Shown here piece by piece: positions 1 through 7,934 of a DNA stretch of 64,000 nt (within the stretch, counting starts at the first letter, position 1; each line of letters begins with the position of its first letter). The DNA comes from Croceicoccus pelagius (GTDB lineage Bacteria > Pseudomonadota > Alphaproteobacteria > Sphingomonadales > Sphingomonadaceae): contig NZ_LYWY01000032.1 of NCBI RefSeq assembly GCF_001661915.1, positions 62,001-126,000 of the forward strand, written 5' to 3'. The position numbers were made by a program, and so were the translations under genes. A model generated the notes under the pieces. It ran no database searches and was not told where the DNA came from. It saw nothing but the letters and a program-made list of their open reading frames with translations.

Positions 1-429
1 CAAATCGCCATCGCGCAGCAGTTCCAGATCGGTCAGAAGCGGCGCCAGTTCAGGAGCACCCGCCGCAGGGTCCGCCCCGCAGCGCCTGCGGAAATCCGCC
101 AGAACTTGCGCCGGAGACTGCGGCAGCCGCGCAATCATCCGGTCCAGCGGACGGCGGGCGGCGCCGGAAAAGCCGTCGCCTTCGCTAAACCTGTCGAACC
201 CGTTAACCGCCACCATGCCGCGGCACCGGTCAGGCAAGTCCGCCAGCCAATGCATCGCGCCCATACTGTGCCCCACGACCAGGCAGGGCCCATCGCTCTC
301 TACCGCGACCGGCGAGCCGAAATAGCCGCGATCGGCCAGACGGCATTCGAACCCGTCCAGATGCCGCACGACGCCCGACCAGATCGAGGCATCGAAGCCC
401 CAGCCGTGCATGAACAAAAGCACCGTCAC
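1..429 (-). CDS. BioH-like alpha/beta hydrolase, 3' end beyond window
   Basis: The frame opens with a GTG at 429 that overlaps the bioF stop codon (GTGA), so the two are translationally coupled. The first residues form a beta strand followed by HGWG (residues 8-11, the oxyanion-hole motif of alpha/beta hydrolases), and GHSMG follows at 53-57 with Ser55 as the probable nucleophile. Both fit pimeloyl-ACP methyl ester esterase BioH, which releases pimeloyl-ACP for biotin synthesis. Only about 143 residues lie in the window, so the catalytic Asp and His are not seen. The family assignment is firm; the BioH role is inferred from the bioF neighbour, and another small esterase remains possible. Confidence 0.75.
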   Translation of the reverse strand, partial: MTVLLFMHGWGFDASIWSGVVRHLDGFECRLADRGYFGSPVAVESDGPCLVVGHSMGAMHWLADLPDRCRGMVAVNGFDRFSEGDGFSGAARRPLDRMIARLPQSPAQVLADFRRRCGADPAAGAPELAPLLTDLELLRDGDL

Positions 430-1586
430 GCCCGATCACCGATCGCGGCAAGCAAGGCATCGACGTCCTCTTCCCCGTGCGTTGCGCGCAGGGCAAGGCG
501 CAGGCGGCTCGTGCCCTTGGGCACCGTTGGCGGGCGGATGGCGGAGGCGATCATGCCCGCCTCTTCCAGCCGAGCAGAAAGCGCCAGCGCGTCTTCGGCC
601 TCACCGATCACGGCAGGCACTATCTGCGTGCTTGATGGACCGACGTCGAACCCGCGTGCTGTCAAACCTTCGCGCAGCCGGTCCCCCAGAGCGGCAAGAT
701 GCGCGCGCTGCGCATCCATATCCGGCACGAGGTCGAGCGCAGCATCGATCGCGCCCAGAACGGCAGGCGGCGGCGCGGTGGTATAGATGAAGCCGCTGCT
801 CGCATTGACGAGGTAGTCGATCAGCACGCGCGAACCCGCGACATAGGCCCCGAACCCGCCCAGCGCCTTGCTGAACGTACCCATCGTCACGTCCACCGCG
901 CCCGGCACCGTCGCGGAAAGCCCCGCGCCTTTGGGCCCCAGAACGCCGGTCGCATGGGCCTCGTCGACATAGAGCACCGCGTCGTATTCGCGCGCCAGAC
1001 GGGCCAGTTCCGCCATGTCGGCGCGGTCCCCGTCCATGCTGAAGACGCTTTCGGTCAGGATCATGCGCGCAGGCGCTTCGGCGCTTTCGGCCAACAGCTT
1101 TTCGAGCGCCGCCATATCGTTGTGCGGGAACCGCGTCTGGCGAATGCCCGCGACATTGCAGCCCGCGTGCATGCTCGCGTGGTTCAACCGGTCTGTCAGC
1201 ACCACCGCCCCCGGCACCGCCGCGAGGAGCGCCGGTATTACCGCCGCGTTGGCCTGCCAGCCCGATGCGAAAATCAGTGCCGCCTCGGTCCCCTTGAACC
1301 GCGCGATCTTATGCTCGAGCTCGAGATGCGCATCGAGAGTGCCGGTTACCAACCGCGAAGCACCGCTGCCGCTGCCCATGCGCGCAGCCCATTCGCCGGC
1401 ACGTTCGGCAAGCAGCGGGTGGCGTGCAAGGCCAAGGTAGTCGTTGCTGGAGAAATCGAGCATTTCCCGCCCGCCCCGCACGATGCGCCCATCCCCTGCA
1501 AGCGCGGCAGGCCGTAGCGTCCGGCGCAGGCCTCGCGCGGCTTTCTGCGCCAGCAGATCCTCGAATAGGGGGTCGATCCGGGTCAT
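426..1586 (-). CDS. bioF: 8-amino-7-oxononanoate synthase BioF
   Basis: This is a 386-residue PLP-dependent enzyme of the alpha-oxoamine synthase family. It would condense pimeloyl-ACP with L-alanine in the first committed step of biotin ring assembly, in the cytoplasm. Visible motifs are SSNDYLGLA near the N terminus, the GSGSGASR glycine-rich loop, DEAHATG (cofactor ring contact) and TFSKALGG, with Lys240 as the Schiff-base lysine. The frame is open to 1640, but the start at 1586 (MTRIDPLF) fits the family's N terminus best. The close relative 2-amino-3-ketobutyrate CoA ligase is the main alternative. Overlap with a BioH-like esterase favours BioF. Confidence 0.88.
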   Translation of the reverse strand: MTRIDPLFEDLLAQKAARGLRRTLRPAALAGDGRIVRGGREMLDFSSNDYLGLARHPLLAERAGEWAARMGSGSGASRLVTGTLDAHLELEHKIARFKGTEAALIFASGWQANAAVIPALLAAVPGAVVLTDRLNHASMHAGCNVAGIRQTRFPHNDMAALEKLLAESAEAPARMILTESVFSMDGDRADMAELARLAREYDAVLYVDEAHATGVLGPKGAGLSATVPGAVDVTMGTFSKALGGFGAYVAGSRVLIDYLVNASSGFIYTTAPPPAVLGAIDAALDLVPDMDAQRAHLAALGDRLREGLTARGFDVGPSSTQIVPAVIGEAEDALALSARLEEAGMIASAIRPPTVPKGTSRLRLALRATHGEEDVDALLAAIGDRA

Positions 1587-1653
1587 TCGCGCGCTTCTTG
1601 GTCGAAGTCGGGCCGCGCGGCAAGTTTCACCGGCGATCATGGTCCGCAGCCCC

Positions 1654-1667
1654 CGTTAAACTTAACG
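1654..1667. promoter_or_regulatory. 14-bp palindrome between divergent genes
   Basis: CGTTAAACTTAACG is a CGTTAA inverted repeat with a 2-bp centre. It lies in the only gap between bioF (leftward) and the kinase-like gene (rightward). Read on the minus strand it sits just after TTGACC, which could be a -35 element. It is a candidate operator; the regulator is unknown. Confidence 0.35.
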
Positions 1668-1747
1668 TGAGGTCAATGGACTTGATGTTCGTATCGTGTT
1701 TCCGCTACCGACGCGTAAGACGTTGAGCGGGGACGAAGAATCAGGTC

Positions 1748-2638
1748 ATGACGGGCGCTGCGGCACCTCCATCCATTTCCGACGGGCTGTCTGCGATCGT
1801 GATTGACGCGCAGGGCAAGATCCTTGCCCGCACGACCGCGACGGTCGCGGGCTTTTCGGGACGCGATCTCGAGCCAGGCCGCTTTCTGGACGAGGCCGAT
1901 ACGCTCTTTGGCGAGGCCTTCTACGAATGCGTCAACACCGCCTCTCGCACTGGTGAACGGCAGTTCGAACGCAAGTTGGAGAGCGACAACGGGCACGTTG
2001 TCGACCTTTGGTTCCAGCCGTGCAGCGCCGGCCAGCCTGCTGCCGATGGTGCGGTTGTCGTCATCACCGATGAAGCGCCGGACGGGAACGATCAGAGTGG
2101 GCGGCACAACCTTCAGAACATCCTCGCGCAAGTGCGCGGGCTGGTGACGCTGGGCCAGAAGGAAGCGGGTTCGCTCGCCCATTTCGCCGGTCTCTTCTGC
2201 GACCGTGTCGACGTGCTGATTGCGGTCGATGCGCTCTATGCAGGCTCTGACACCGCTCCGCTGCGCACCGTTATCGAAAGGGCGGCGAGCGTCGTCGGCC
2301 TGTCCGGCATCGCGCTGGATGGCGCAGACTTCGCGACTGCGCGCGCGCTGGCCTTGCCGCTGGCGCTGATCCTGCATGAATGGAGCAGCCCGCTCGCCCG
2401 CCATGCCCATCCTACCCAAGTCGGCCCGGACCAGTCGCCGATCGCGGTGGCATGGCGGATGGAGGGTGCGGACCTCCTGATCGACTGGTCCGAAACCGGC
2501 GCGAACGAATATGCCGGGCGCGCCTCGGCTCTGGCCGACAGGATGGTAGAAGCGACCGTCTATCGCGCAGGCGGCATCGTGCACGAGCGCGAGACCCGCG
2601 ACGGCATGCGCCGCACCATTCGCCTTCCGGTCGCCTGA
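1748..2638 (+). CDS. Degenerate HWE/HisKA_2-type sensor histidine kinase
   Basis: The 296-residue protein has an N-terminal PAS-like sensory region (about 10-110) and then a segment that aligns by eye with HWE/HisKA_2 kinases: HNLQNILAQV (120-129) matches the phospho-acceptor HRVKNxLAxV box. The ATP-binding half is damaged. The N-box, normally LHELxTNA, reads LHEWSSPLARHA (209-220), so the Mg-binding Asn position is Pro215. No GFG glycine box is seen where the IRLPVA tail follows. It has no membrane segment. It may be a phosphotransfer or signal-binding pseudokinase. No response regulator lies beside it. The fold is likely; loss of kinase activity is inferred. Confidence 0.6.
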   Translation: MTGAAAPPSISDGLSAIVIDAQGKILARTTATVAGFSGRDLEPGRFLDEADTLFGEAFYECVNTASRTGERQFERKLESDNGHVVDLWFQPCSAGQPAADGAVVVITDEAPDGNDQSGRHNLQNILAQVRGLVTLGQKEAGSLAHFAGLFCDRVDVLIAVDALYAGSDTAPLRTVIERAASVVGLSGIALDGADFATARALALPLALILHEWSSPLARHAHPTQVGPDQSPIAVAWRMEGADLLIDWSETGANEYAGRASALADRMVEATVYRAGGIVHERETRDGMRRTIRLPVA

Positions 2639-2658
2639 TCTATCCGGGCCGGGCCAGC

Positions 2659-2904
2659 TTAGGAACGCCGGCGTTCCGGAGCGAGGTCGCTGCGCCATTC
2701 GGCAAGCGCCATCGCTTCGCAAAGACCGGAAATGACGAGCAGCAGGACTGCCACCGCAGGGTCGATACCCGCAGGCGTCTTCAGACCCTCGATAATGAAA
2801 CCGAGGGCGATCAGCCCGGCGGAGAACCAGCAGTAATAGCGCAACACGCGTGCGTGCTCATCGAACATCAAACAAACCTCGTCCAAGATCCCGCGTGTCT
2901 TCAT
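2659..2904 (-). CDS. Small two-helix membrane protein, unknown
   Basis: The 81-residue product has two hydrophobic segments (about 23-40 and 48-66) separated by a short polar turn, and a charged Arg-rich C terminus (PERRRS). It follows the frameshifted gene at 2942-3390 on the same strand with a 37-bp gap, so it may be the last gene of the long operon that starts at 11330. I do not recognise a family. The hydrophobic pattern and codon use look genuine, but no function can be proposed. Confidence 0.5.
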   Translation of the reverse strand: MKTRGILDEVCLMFDEHARVLRYYCWFSAGLIALGFIIEGLKTPAGIDPAVAVLLLVISGLCEAMALAEWRSDLAPERRRS

Positions 2905-2941
2905 AGACGCGGGTGATTAAGATCGGCTGAAGCCGGGCGCT

Positions 2942-3390
2942 TTATCTCTTGGCCTTTTCGATGAGGTCGATCAGTTCACCGAATTTCTCGCGCTGTTCGT
3001 CCTCGCTGCCGCTGGCGAAGGCCTCGGCAACGCAGCGCGCGGCGTGGTGGGGGGGGGGGGCGGTCGCCACTGCCGCGCTCTCGATGCCCGCACTGTTGAA
3101 AGCCGCAAGTGTACACGCAGCCGACAGCACGGCGCGCACATCCGCGAGGGCTTCGACCAGGTTTCTGGCCACCGCATAGACCTGACGCGAACAGCGCGGG
3201 GGCGATCCGTATCGGCCGATGCCCGACGCAACAGGCGGCCCGCGGCAGTCAAGCAGATAGCGTATGCGAAACCCATGACAGCCCACCCGCAAAGCAGGAT
3301 GACCCAGTCGATCTCGCCCGAATCCCGGGCCGCCCCTGCGCCAAAGGCAAACAATAGCGCTGTGAGTGCTGCAGCGCCCGGAATCGTCAC
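2942..3390 (-). pseudogene. Small membrane protein gene with an internal frameshift and a C12 tract
   Basis: Translation from the GTG at 3390, behind a good GAGAGG ribosome site, gives a membrane-like N terminus (residues 1-55, two hydrophobic stretches). The convincing C-terminal half (ARNLVEALADV onward, ending LIEKAKR at 2942) is in another frame. The switch must occur near 3195-3210, where a short C run lies, and corresponds to one missing base. Further on, a run of 12 identical bases (3049-3060, C12 in the coding strand) encodes a Pro stretch and is in frame with the C-terminal half. Either this is a decayed or phase-variable gene, or the assembly has homopolymer errors. Intact, it would be about 149 residues; the family is unknown. 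Confidence 0.5.
3049..3060. repeat. G12 homopolymer inside a gene
   Basis: There are twelve consecutive G on the plus strand, the longest homopolymer I noticed. It lies inside the gene at 2942-3390. Such tracts slip during replication and are also prone to sequencing error. Confidence 0.9.
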
Positions 3391-3409
3391 GGTCCTCTCG
3401 CTCAGTCTT

Positions 3410-3444
3410 TTCGCGGACAGGGTCTTAAGATCCCTGTCCGCGAA
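3410..3444. repeat. 13-bp perfect inverted repeat, terminator-like
   Basis: TTCGCGGACAGGG (3410-3422) is repeated inverted at 3432-3444 around a 9-nt loop. It lies between the anchor-protein gene (stop at 3453) and the ribosome site of the next gene. There is no T-run after it in the direction of transcription (AAAAG follows), so it may attenuate or stabilise the mRNA rather than act as a classical terminator. Confidence 0.5.
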
Positions 3445-3452
3445 CCGTTGCG

Positions 3453-4076
3453 TCAGAGCACTTTCTTGATGTCGCTGTAGGCGCCATCGGTGCGCAGCGT
3501 GACCGTAACAGTGCTGGCCGAACGGTTACGCCAGAACCATCCGTGGCTGCCATCGAAAGCCGCGGTAAGCGTGCCCTTCTCTCCGACCGAGTTACGACCC
3601 TTGTCGTAGCCATGGTAGTCGATGCCGGGTGCGTCGGCATGCGTGTCGAAATTGACCGCGCCACCCGCGACCGACCATTCGTATTCGAGGCTGGCGTCCT
3701 TCATCATGCTGGCCTTGATCTCTGCGGCCTGTCCGGGCTCGAGAGTGATCTCGGTGACATCGGAACGCGCGTTTGCGGTCTCGGCGGGAGGATCCGCTAC
3801 CTCTTGTGCAGCGGTTGCAACGGCAGGCGCGCCCGCCGCCTGCGTTTCGGCGAGCATGGCATCGGCGGCGGCTTCTTCGGCCAGTTGCGCCTTGACCTCA
3901 CCCATATCGGTCAGGCCCAGTGCGCGGCCTGCGCCGGTGGGGTCGATGGCATACTCGGCGGGCAGGACAACTGCCACGAGGATCGCGCCCGCTGAGACGA
4001 GAGCGAAAGCCGAAGCGCGCATGAGTTGGCCGGATGTCGGCAGGTCTTCCACCGAGGGACGTTGTGAATTGAACAT
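3453..4076 (-). CDS. Single-pass transmembrane anchor protein paired with HupE-like permease
   Basis: The 207-residue protein has a cytoplasmic N terminus, one membrane helix (about 19-41), an Ala/Glu-rich spacer (about 60-105) and a periplasmic beta-rich domain ending in a WFWRNRSASTVTVTL segment. Proteins of this layout, annotated only as transmembrane anchor protein, often sit beside HupE/UreJ-type genes. Here the gene starts 3 bp after the HupE-like stop codon, so the two are almost certainly co-translated. The likely role is an accessory subunit of that permease, which is inference from context. No catalytic motif is visible. Confidence 0.65.
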   Translation of the reverse strand: MFNSQRPSVEDLPTSGQLMRASAFALVSAGAILVAVVLPAEYAIDPTGAGRALGLTDMGEVKAQLAEEAAADAMLAETQAAGAPAVATAAQEVADPPAETANARSDVTEITLEPGQAAEIKASMMKDASLEYEWSVAGGAVNFDTHADAPGIDYHGYDKGRNSVGEKGTLTAAFDGSHGWFWRNRSASTVTVTLRTDGAYSDIKKVL

Positions 4077-4079
4077 CGT

Positions 4080-4826
4080 TTATTCTCCGAAAAGAGAATT
4101 GGATAAGGCGACGAAATAGCCGACCAGCTGGTATCCCACGAAGATGAAGCCGGCCGTCATCAGAAGCGTGTTGGCGGCAAAGGCGTGGCGCATGAAGCTG
4201 CCTGTCCTGCGCCAGAAACCCATGAGGATCAGGATCGCGCCAAGCGCGAGCAACTGGCCGATTTCCACGCCCACGTTGAAGGCCAGCAGATTTGGGATGA
4301 GACCGTCCTGCGCGATCTCGAATTCGACGATCTTCGTCGCAAGGCCGAACCCGTGGAAGAACCCGAAGATCAGCGTCGCGACCTTGGTATTGGGCTGTAC
4401 CCCGAACCAGCGCTGGAACGCGCCCAGGTTGTCGAGCGCCTTGTAGACGACCGACAGACCAATGATCGCATCGATCAGGTAGGCATCGGCCGTGATGCCC
4501 GTCAGCACGCCAAACAGCAGCGTCGTCGAGTGGCCGACCGCGAACAGGGTGACGTATATCCCGACGTCCTTCAGCCGGTAGAGAAAGAAGATCACACCGA
4601 ACAGGAACAACAGGTGATCGTAACCCGTCACCATGTGCTTTGCGCCGAGGTAGATGAACGGCATGATCAGGATGCCGCTCGATTCCTGGATGTAGCCCTT
4701 GTCGCCTTCGGCCACGTTATGGGCCCAGGCATCGACGCCGGTGCACAGCATCAGAAGGATCATCAATGCTGCAAAGCTGAGCCGCCGACTGCAGTCATGC
4801 AGGGTGGCTGTGGGTAGTAATGTCAT
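4080..4826 (-). CDS. HupE/UreJ-type membrane permease, probably for a divalent metal
   Basis: The 248-residue protein has a cleavable signal (ending near DAWA-HN) followed by about six hydrophobic helices. HMVTGYDHLLFLFG matches the HupE/UreJ signature of two His around a GxDH turn, and FGFFHGFGLA is a second His-containing membrane motif. Known family members move Ni2+ or Co2+ across the inner membrane. The metal here cannot be read from sequence. I chose the ATG at 4826 (GGAG ten bases upstream); an ATG at 4841 behind GAGAGG is possible. The 137-bp leader was inspected for a cobalamin riboswitch and none was recognised. Confidence 0.78.
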   Translation of the reverse strand: MTLLPTATLHDCSRRLSFAALMILLMLCTGVDAWAHNVAEGDKGYIQESSGILIMPFIYLGAKHMVTGYDHLLFLFGVIFFLYRLKDVGIYVTLFAVGHSTTLLFGVLTGITADAYLIDAIIGLSVVYKALDNLGAFQRWFGVQPNTKVATLIFGFFHGFGLATKIVEFEIAQDGLIPNLLAFNVGVEIGQLLALGAILILMGFWRRTGSFMRHAFAANTLLMTAGFIFVGYQLVGYFVALSNSLFGE

Positions 4827-4963
4827 AGATCGGAACTCCATAAAGGAGGCCTCTCGCCCGAAAGACGAGATGTGTTCCGGCCATGGGATAGCCGCTGGAC
4901 TATCGCTGGCCGACGTTTCCGGGGCGCAGACCGGCGCCAATGGATGGCCCGGCTCGCCAAGGA

Positions 4964-5332
4964 TCAGGCTGAAGGCGGCTCGATCAACGGGGGCGCTTCG
5001 GTCCCGATAAGGGGAACCGTAGCCAACGGAGCAGGCAGCAAGTGAGTCAGTCGCCTCGATTTCATGATCGCGCCTGCCTCCGGCATGCCAAGAACCGCGT
5101 GCCCGTGGGGGGCCGAATGTGATGAAGGCAGATCGCTGGTATTGCTTAGATCTGAACTCTCTTGCGACGGCGCGTCGTGTTCGTGATCACCGTGATAATC
5201 GCCCCCGAGATGGTGCCCGTTTTGTGAGTGCACATGCCCGTGCGCATGATCAAGATGCGGCGTCGCAGCAGCGAAACCGCCGTGTGACACGAGCAGCAGG
5301 ACAGCGACCATCAAGGCAATGACATTGCGCAT
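4964..5332 (-). CDS. Secreted His-rich protein, putative metal binder
   Basis: The 122-residue product has an N-terminal signal sequence (cleavage near GFAAA). Residues about 26-73 carry 13 of its 15 histidines in HxH and GHH clusters with Asp, for example HLDHAHGHVHSQNGHH. The C-terminal part is Pro/Leu-rich and low in complexity. Such a protein would act in the periplasm or outside the cell as a metal buffer or chaperone. It lies between the metzincin-like gene and the HupE-like gene in one operon, which supports a role in handling the transported metal. No enzyme motif is present. Confidence 0.65.
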   Translation of the reverse strand: MRNVIALMVAVLLLVSHGGFAAATPHLDHAHGHVHSQNGHHLGGDYHGDHEHDAPSQESSDLSNTSDLPSSHSAPHGHAVLGMPEAGAIMKSRRLTHLLPAPLATVPLIGTEAPPLIEPPSA

Positions 5333-5399
5333 CTGAGATCAGACTATTTGGGCCGGGACTGCCTGACAATTACCATGATGGCCCATCACGCGTCCGCCG

Positions 5400-6407
5400 T
5401 TACCAGTCCGGATCCATCCCCGAAACGCCAGGGAAATGCACGACCTTCTCGCCATAGAGTGGATCATAGTAATGGCCGCCTTCCTTGTAGTCGGCGTTCC
5501 ATTGCTTTTGACCATCTTTGTCCATGCGATAGACAAACGGAGACGTAAGCAAGCGTTCGAGGTGCCAGCGCCCCTCCTCGCCCGAGGGGATGTCCTCTCC
5601 CTCGCCGTAAAGCATCAGGCCGCCCTTGGCGTAGATTTCGTGCGCCGGGTTGGTGGTCTTGTACTCGTGACTGACGTTCATGACCTTGTGCCCGATTTCG
5701 TGGGCAATCGTGCGGCGACGGCGGTTCGGCGTCGACAGGTTGGTGATCGAAATGACCCCGCGCAGCCTTTCGGGGATCGTGTCGTGGTAGGAATAGGTCG
5801 GGAACGACAGCCCACCCGTACGTACCATCTTCACCGTCCAGTTCCGCCCTTCGGCGACTTCGAGGAACGGGAAGATCACGTCCTGCAGCGCGACAAGGTA
5901 AACCGTGCGCGAATTGGCAGCATCCGGTTCAATCATGCTTTCGAAAGCCGCCTTGGCCATGTCGCTCATTTGAGAGGGGTGGCGCTTCGAAGCGACGTAG
6001 GAATTGACATATTCCGTATCGGGAACGCGGGGGATTTCGTTCGACTGGATCGCGAGAAAACGCTCGTCGATCTCGCCCCGCTTCACGAATAGCAGGTTCA
6101 ACTGCACGCCGGCCGGCGCATAGATTTCCTTGGCTGCGCGAAATGCCTCGATCATCGAGGGCAGAGTCACTTTCTCGAAGCCGGGGTCGAAGTTCGACGG
6201 AATATAGATACCGACATCGACAGTCGGTTTGCCGGCGATGATGTCGGCATTGATCGCGGCGACGTCCACATCGCCGGATGCGGTCCATTCGACCGGCGCC
6301 GCACCAGTGCCAATTTCGGTATCGGTTTCGCCCGCCGATGCGGCTCCCGCGCTGCAAAGCGCGAGAGCCACGATCGCGGCGGAACGCAGGTTTCTGCCCT
6401 TGATCAT
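5400..6407 (-). CDS. Secreted metzincin-like zinc metalloprotease
   Basis: The 335-residue protein has a signal peptide (cleavage near ASAG at about 25). TIAHEIGHKVMNVSHEY places the zinc ligands at His236 and His240 with catalytic Glu237 and a third His at 247. In classical metzincins the third His follows HExxH by five intervening residues; here there are six. GGLMLYGEG downstream may be the Met-turn. It would act in the periplasm or outside. In this operon it may process a metal-binding protein or peptide, or may itself be a metal sensor. The protease fold is likely; the substrate is unknown. Confidence 0.65.
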   Translation of the reverse strand: MIKGRNLRSAAIVALALCSAGAASAGETDTEIGTGAAPVEWTASGDVDVAAINADIIAGKPTVDVGIYIPSNFDPGFEKVTLPSMIEAFRAAKEIYAPAGVQLNLLFVKRGEIDERFLAIQSNEIPRVPDTEYVNSYVASKRHPSQMSDMAKAAFESMIEPDAANSRTVYLVALQDVIFPFLEVAEGRNWTVKMVRTGGLSFPTYSYHDTIPERLRGVISITNLSTPNRRRRTIAHEIGHKVMNVSHEYKTTNPAHEIYAKGGLMLYGEGEDIPSGEEGRWHLERLLTSPFVYRMDKDGQKQWNADYKEGGHYYDPLYGEKVVHFPGVSGMDPDW

Positions 6408-6420
6408 CGTTGTTTCCCGA

Positions 6421-7143
6421 TCAGTCGATCTGGGCGAGGACGGCGTCGAAATCGGGGTTTACGCTGCGCGCGAACTTGATCGCCGGGTGATCCTCTTCGA
6501 GCACGTCGTAATAGTATGCGCCGCCCTTCTTGCGATCCGCATCGACGTTGGCCGCCATCTCCTTGATGCCTTCGTTGAACACCTTGTAGTCGGTGGATTC
6601 GCCCTTGGGCTTGACGATCAGAAGCAGAGCCGGTCCGTTGAACGGCGCTTCCCAACCGGTGGGCATGCCGTCGCCGAAGCGAAACAGCGAGCCCGCTTCC
6701 ATGACCTGGCGCTTGCCTTCGCTGGCCAGCACCCACTTGCCGCGAACGGTATAGACGATGGAACCGATGTCGTGGGGGTGTTCGGCAAGGAACATGCCGG
6801 GCTGGAGTTCGATGAAGAACGCGCGCGTTTCCTCTGCGAACAGGAGCGGGCCGAACAGGCCTTCATGCGTCATTACGGCGGACGACGACTTCACCGCCTT
6901 CTCGATATCGGGGACGATCTCGACGTTGGTGGCGAGCTGGAGATATTCCGGCGACACGTCGGTCGCGGCGATCATCTCGGGGTCCTTGATATCACCTTCG
7001 GCAACCGCGTCGACATCGTGAGTGTGCGTACCTTCACCGTGGGCGTGGGAAGCTTCCTCGGTCGCTTCCATTTCCGGTTCGGCACCGTTGCAGGCGGCAA
7101 GCGACAGGCTGGCGCCCAAAAGGCAAAGTGCTGAAAGTCTCAT
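6421..7143 (-). CDS. Cupin-domain lipoprotein with His-rich leader
   Basis: The start at 7143 has GGAGG eight bases upstream and gives a lipoprotein signal ending LAAC (Cys18). After the lipobox comes an acidic and His-rich linker (ASHAHGEGTHTHDVD). Residues about 100-180 look like a single cupin barrel: FFIELQPGMFLAEHPHD gives possible metal ligands, and GSLFRFGDGMPTGW is the second conserved strand pair. The product would sit on the periplasmic side of a membrane. The gene lies 13 bp before the metzincin-like gene. A metal-binding or sensing role fits the operon but is inferred. Confidence 0.65.
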   Translation of the reverse strand: MRLSALCLLGASLSLAACNGAEPEMEATEEASHAHGEGTHTHDVDAVAEGDIKDPEMIAATDVSPEYLQLATNVEIVPDIEKAVKSSSAVMTHEGLFGPLLFAEETRAFFIELQPGMFLAEHPHDIGSIVYTVRGKWVLASEGKRQVMEAGSLFRFGDGMPTGWEAPFNGPALLLIVKPKGESTDYKVFNEGIKEMAANVDADRKKGGAYYYDVLEEDHPAIKFARSVNPDFDAVLAQID

Positions 7144-7199
7144 CGAAAAACCCTCCATCTTATGGTCCCTAGGTCAGTGCTATTCGTCGTTGTGTGCTT

Positions 7200-7934
7200 T
7201 CAGGTTCGCTGGGCGGTTGCGGTCTTGTCGAAGGATGGCTTGCGGCGGACGAGCCACCGGAAATCACGTCGATTGAACGACTTGAACAGGAGATAGAAGC
7301 CCGTTCCCGACAGGAAGAGCACGCCGAAACCGACCACGATGATCAACGGGTGATTGAAGCTCGTCCTGTCCGCGTAGTCCATGTTGTGGAGCATCCAGAA
7401 GAAGTCCCACAGTCGCCAGTCATCGCCGCGTGCGACGAGGAAGCGACCGGTATCCGCGGCGAAATAGGCGCTGGTCCCTTCGGCATCATCGAAGTCGACA
7501 CGCCACATCGGGCCGGCAAACTCGCGCGCCTCGAGGTTCGGCTTGTTCATCAACGAGATCGAACGGATCGGCGCGTCGACGATAACAGCCGCGCGCTGGC
7601 GCACGAGGGCTTCGTCCACTACAACCGGATCACCGGTCAGGCCGTCGACGATGCGCACGGAACCGCTTTCGCCGATTTCGTAGATCGGCCGTCCGTCGGC
7701 CATGGAAAGCTTCAGGCTTTCGACTTTGCCGATGCCAATGTCCGTCGGTGCGAGCAGTCCCGGAACCGATACCGGATCAGCAGCGATCATCGGCTGGTCG
7801 CGAACGTCCTTCATGTCGATGAACGCCATCATCGCGCCGCTGACGGACCAGAGGATGAACTGGATGCCCAGCACCAGCCCGACCCATTTGTGGACCCGGC
7901 GGAAGAACAGGGGAGTGAACCGGATGCGTTTCAT
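7200..7934 (-). CDS. PepSY-associated transmembrane protein (second copy)
   Basis: The 244-residue protein has an N-terminal helix with RRVHKWVGLVLGIQFILW, the HKW motif typical of PepSY_TM proteins. A periplasmic PepSY-like region follows (about 60-190), then DFFWMLHNMDY and a C-terminal helix. The ATG at 7934 overlaps the stop of the preceding paralogue. PepSY_TM proteins often accompany TonB-dependent siderophore or metal receptors, and some are reductases of the imported ferric complex. The conserved His in the two membrane motifs could bind haem; that is inference. Confidence 0.75.
   Translation of the reverse strand: MKRIRFTPLFFRRVHKWVGLVLGIQFILWSVSGAMMAFIDMKDVRDQPMIAADPVSVPGLLAPTDIGIGKVESLKLSMADGRPIYEIGESGSVRIVDGLTGDPVVVDEALVRQRAAVIVDAPIRSISLMNKPNLEAREFAGPMWRVDFDDAEGTSAYFAADTGRFLVARGDDWRLWDFFWMLHNMDYADRTSFNHPLIIVVGFGVLFLSGTGFYLLFKSFNRRDFRWLVRRKPSFDKTATAQRT

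Noticed and set aside
4827-4963. Cobalamin or nickel riboswitch before the HupE-like gene
   Set aside because: The leader was read on the minus strand for a B12-box-like sequence and a conserved multi-stem layout; neither was found.
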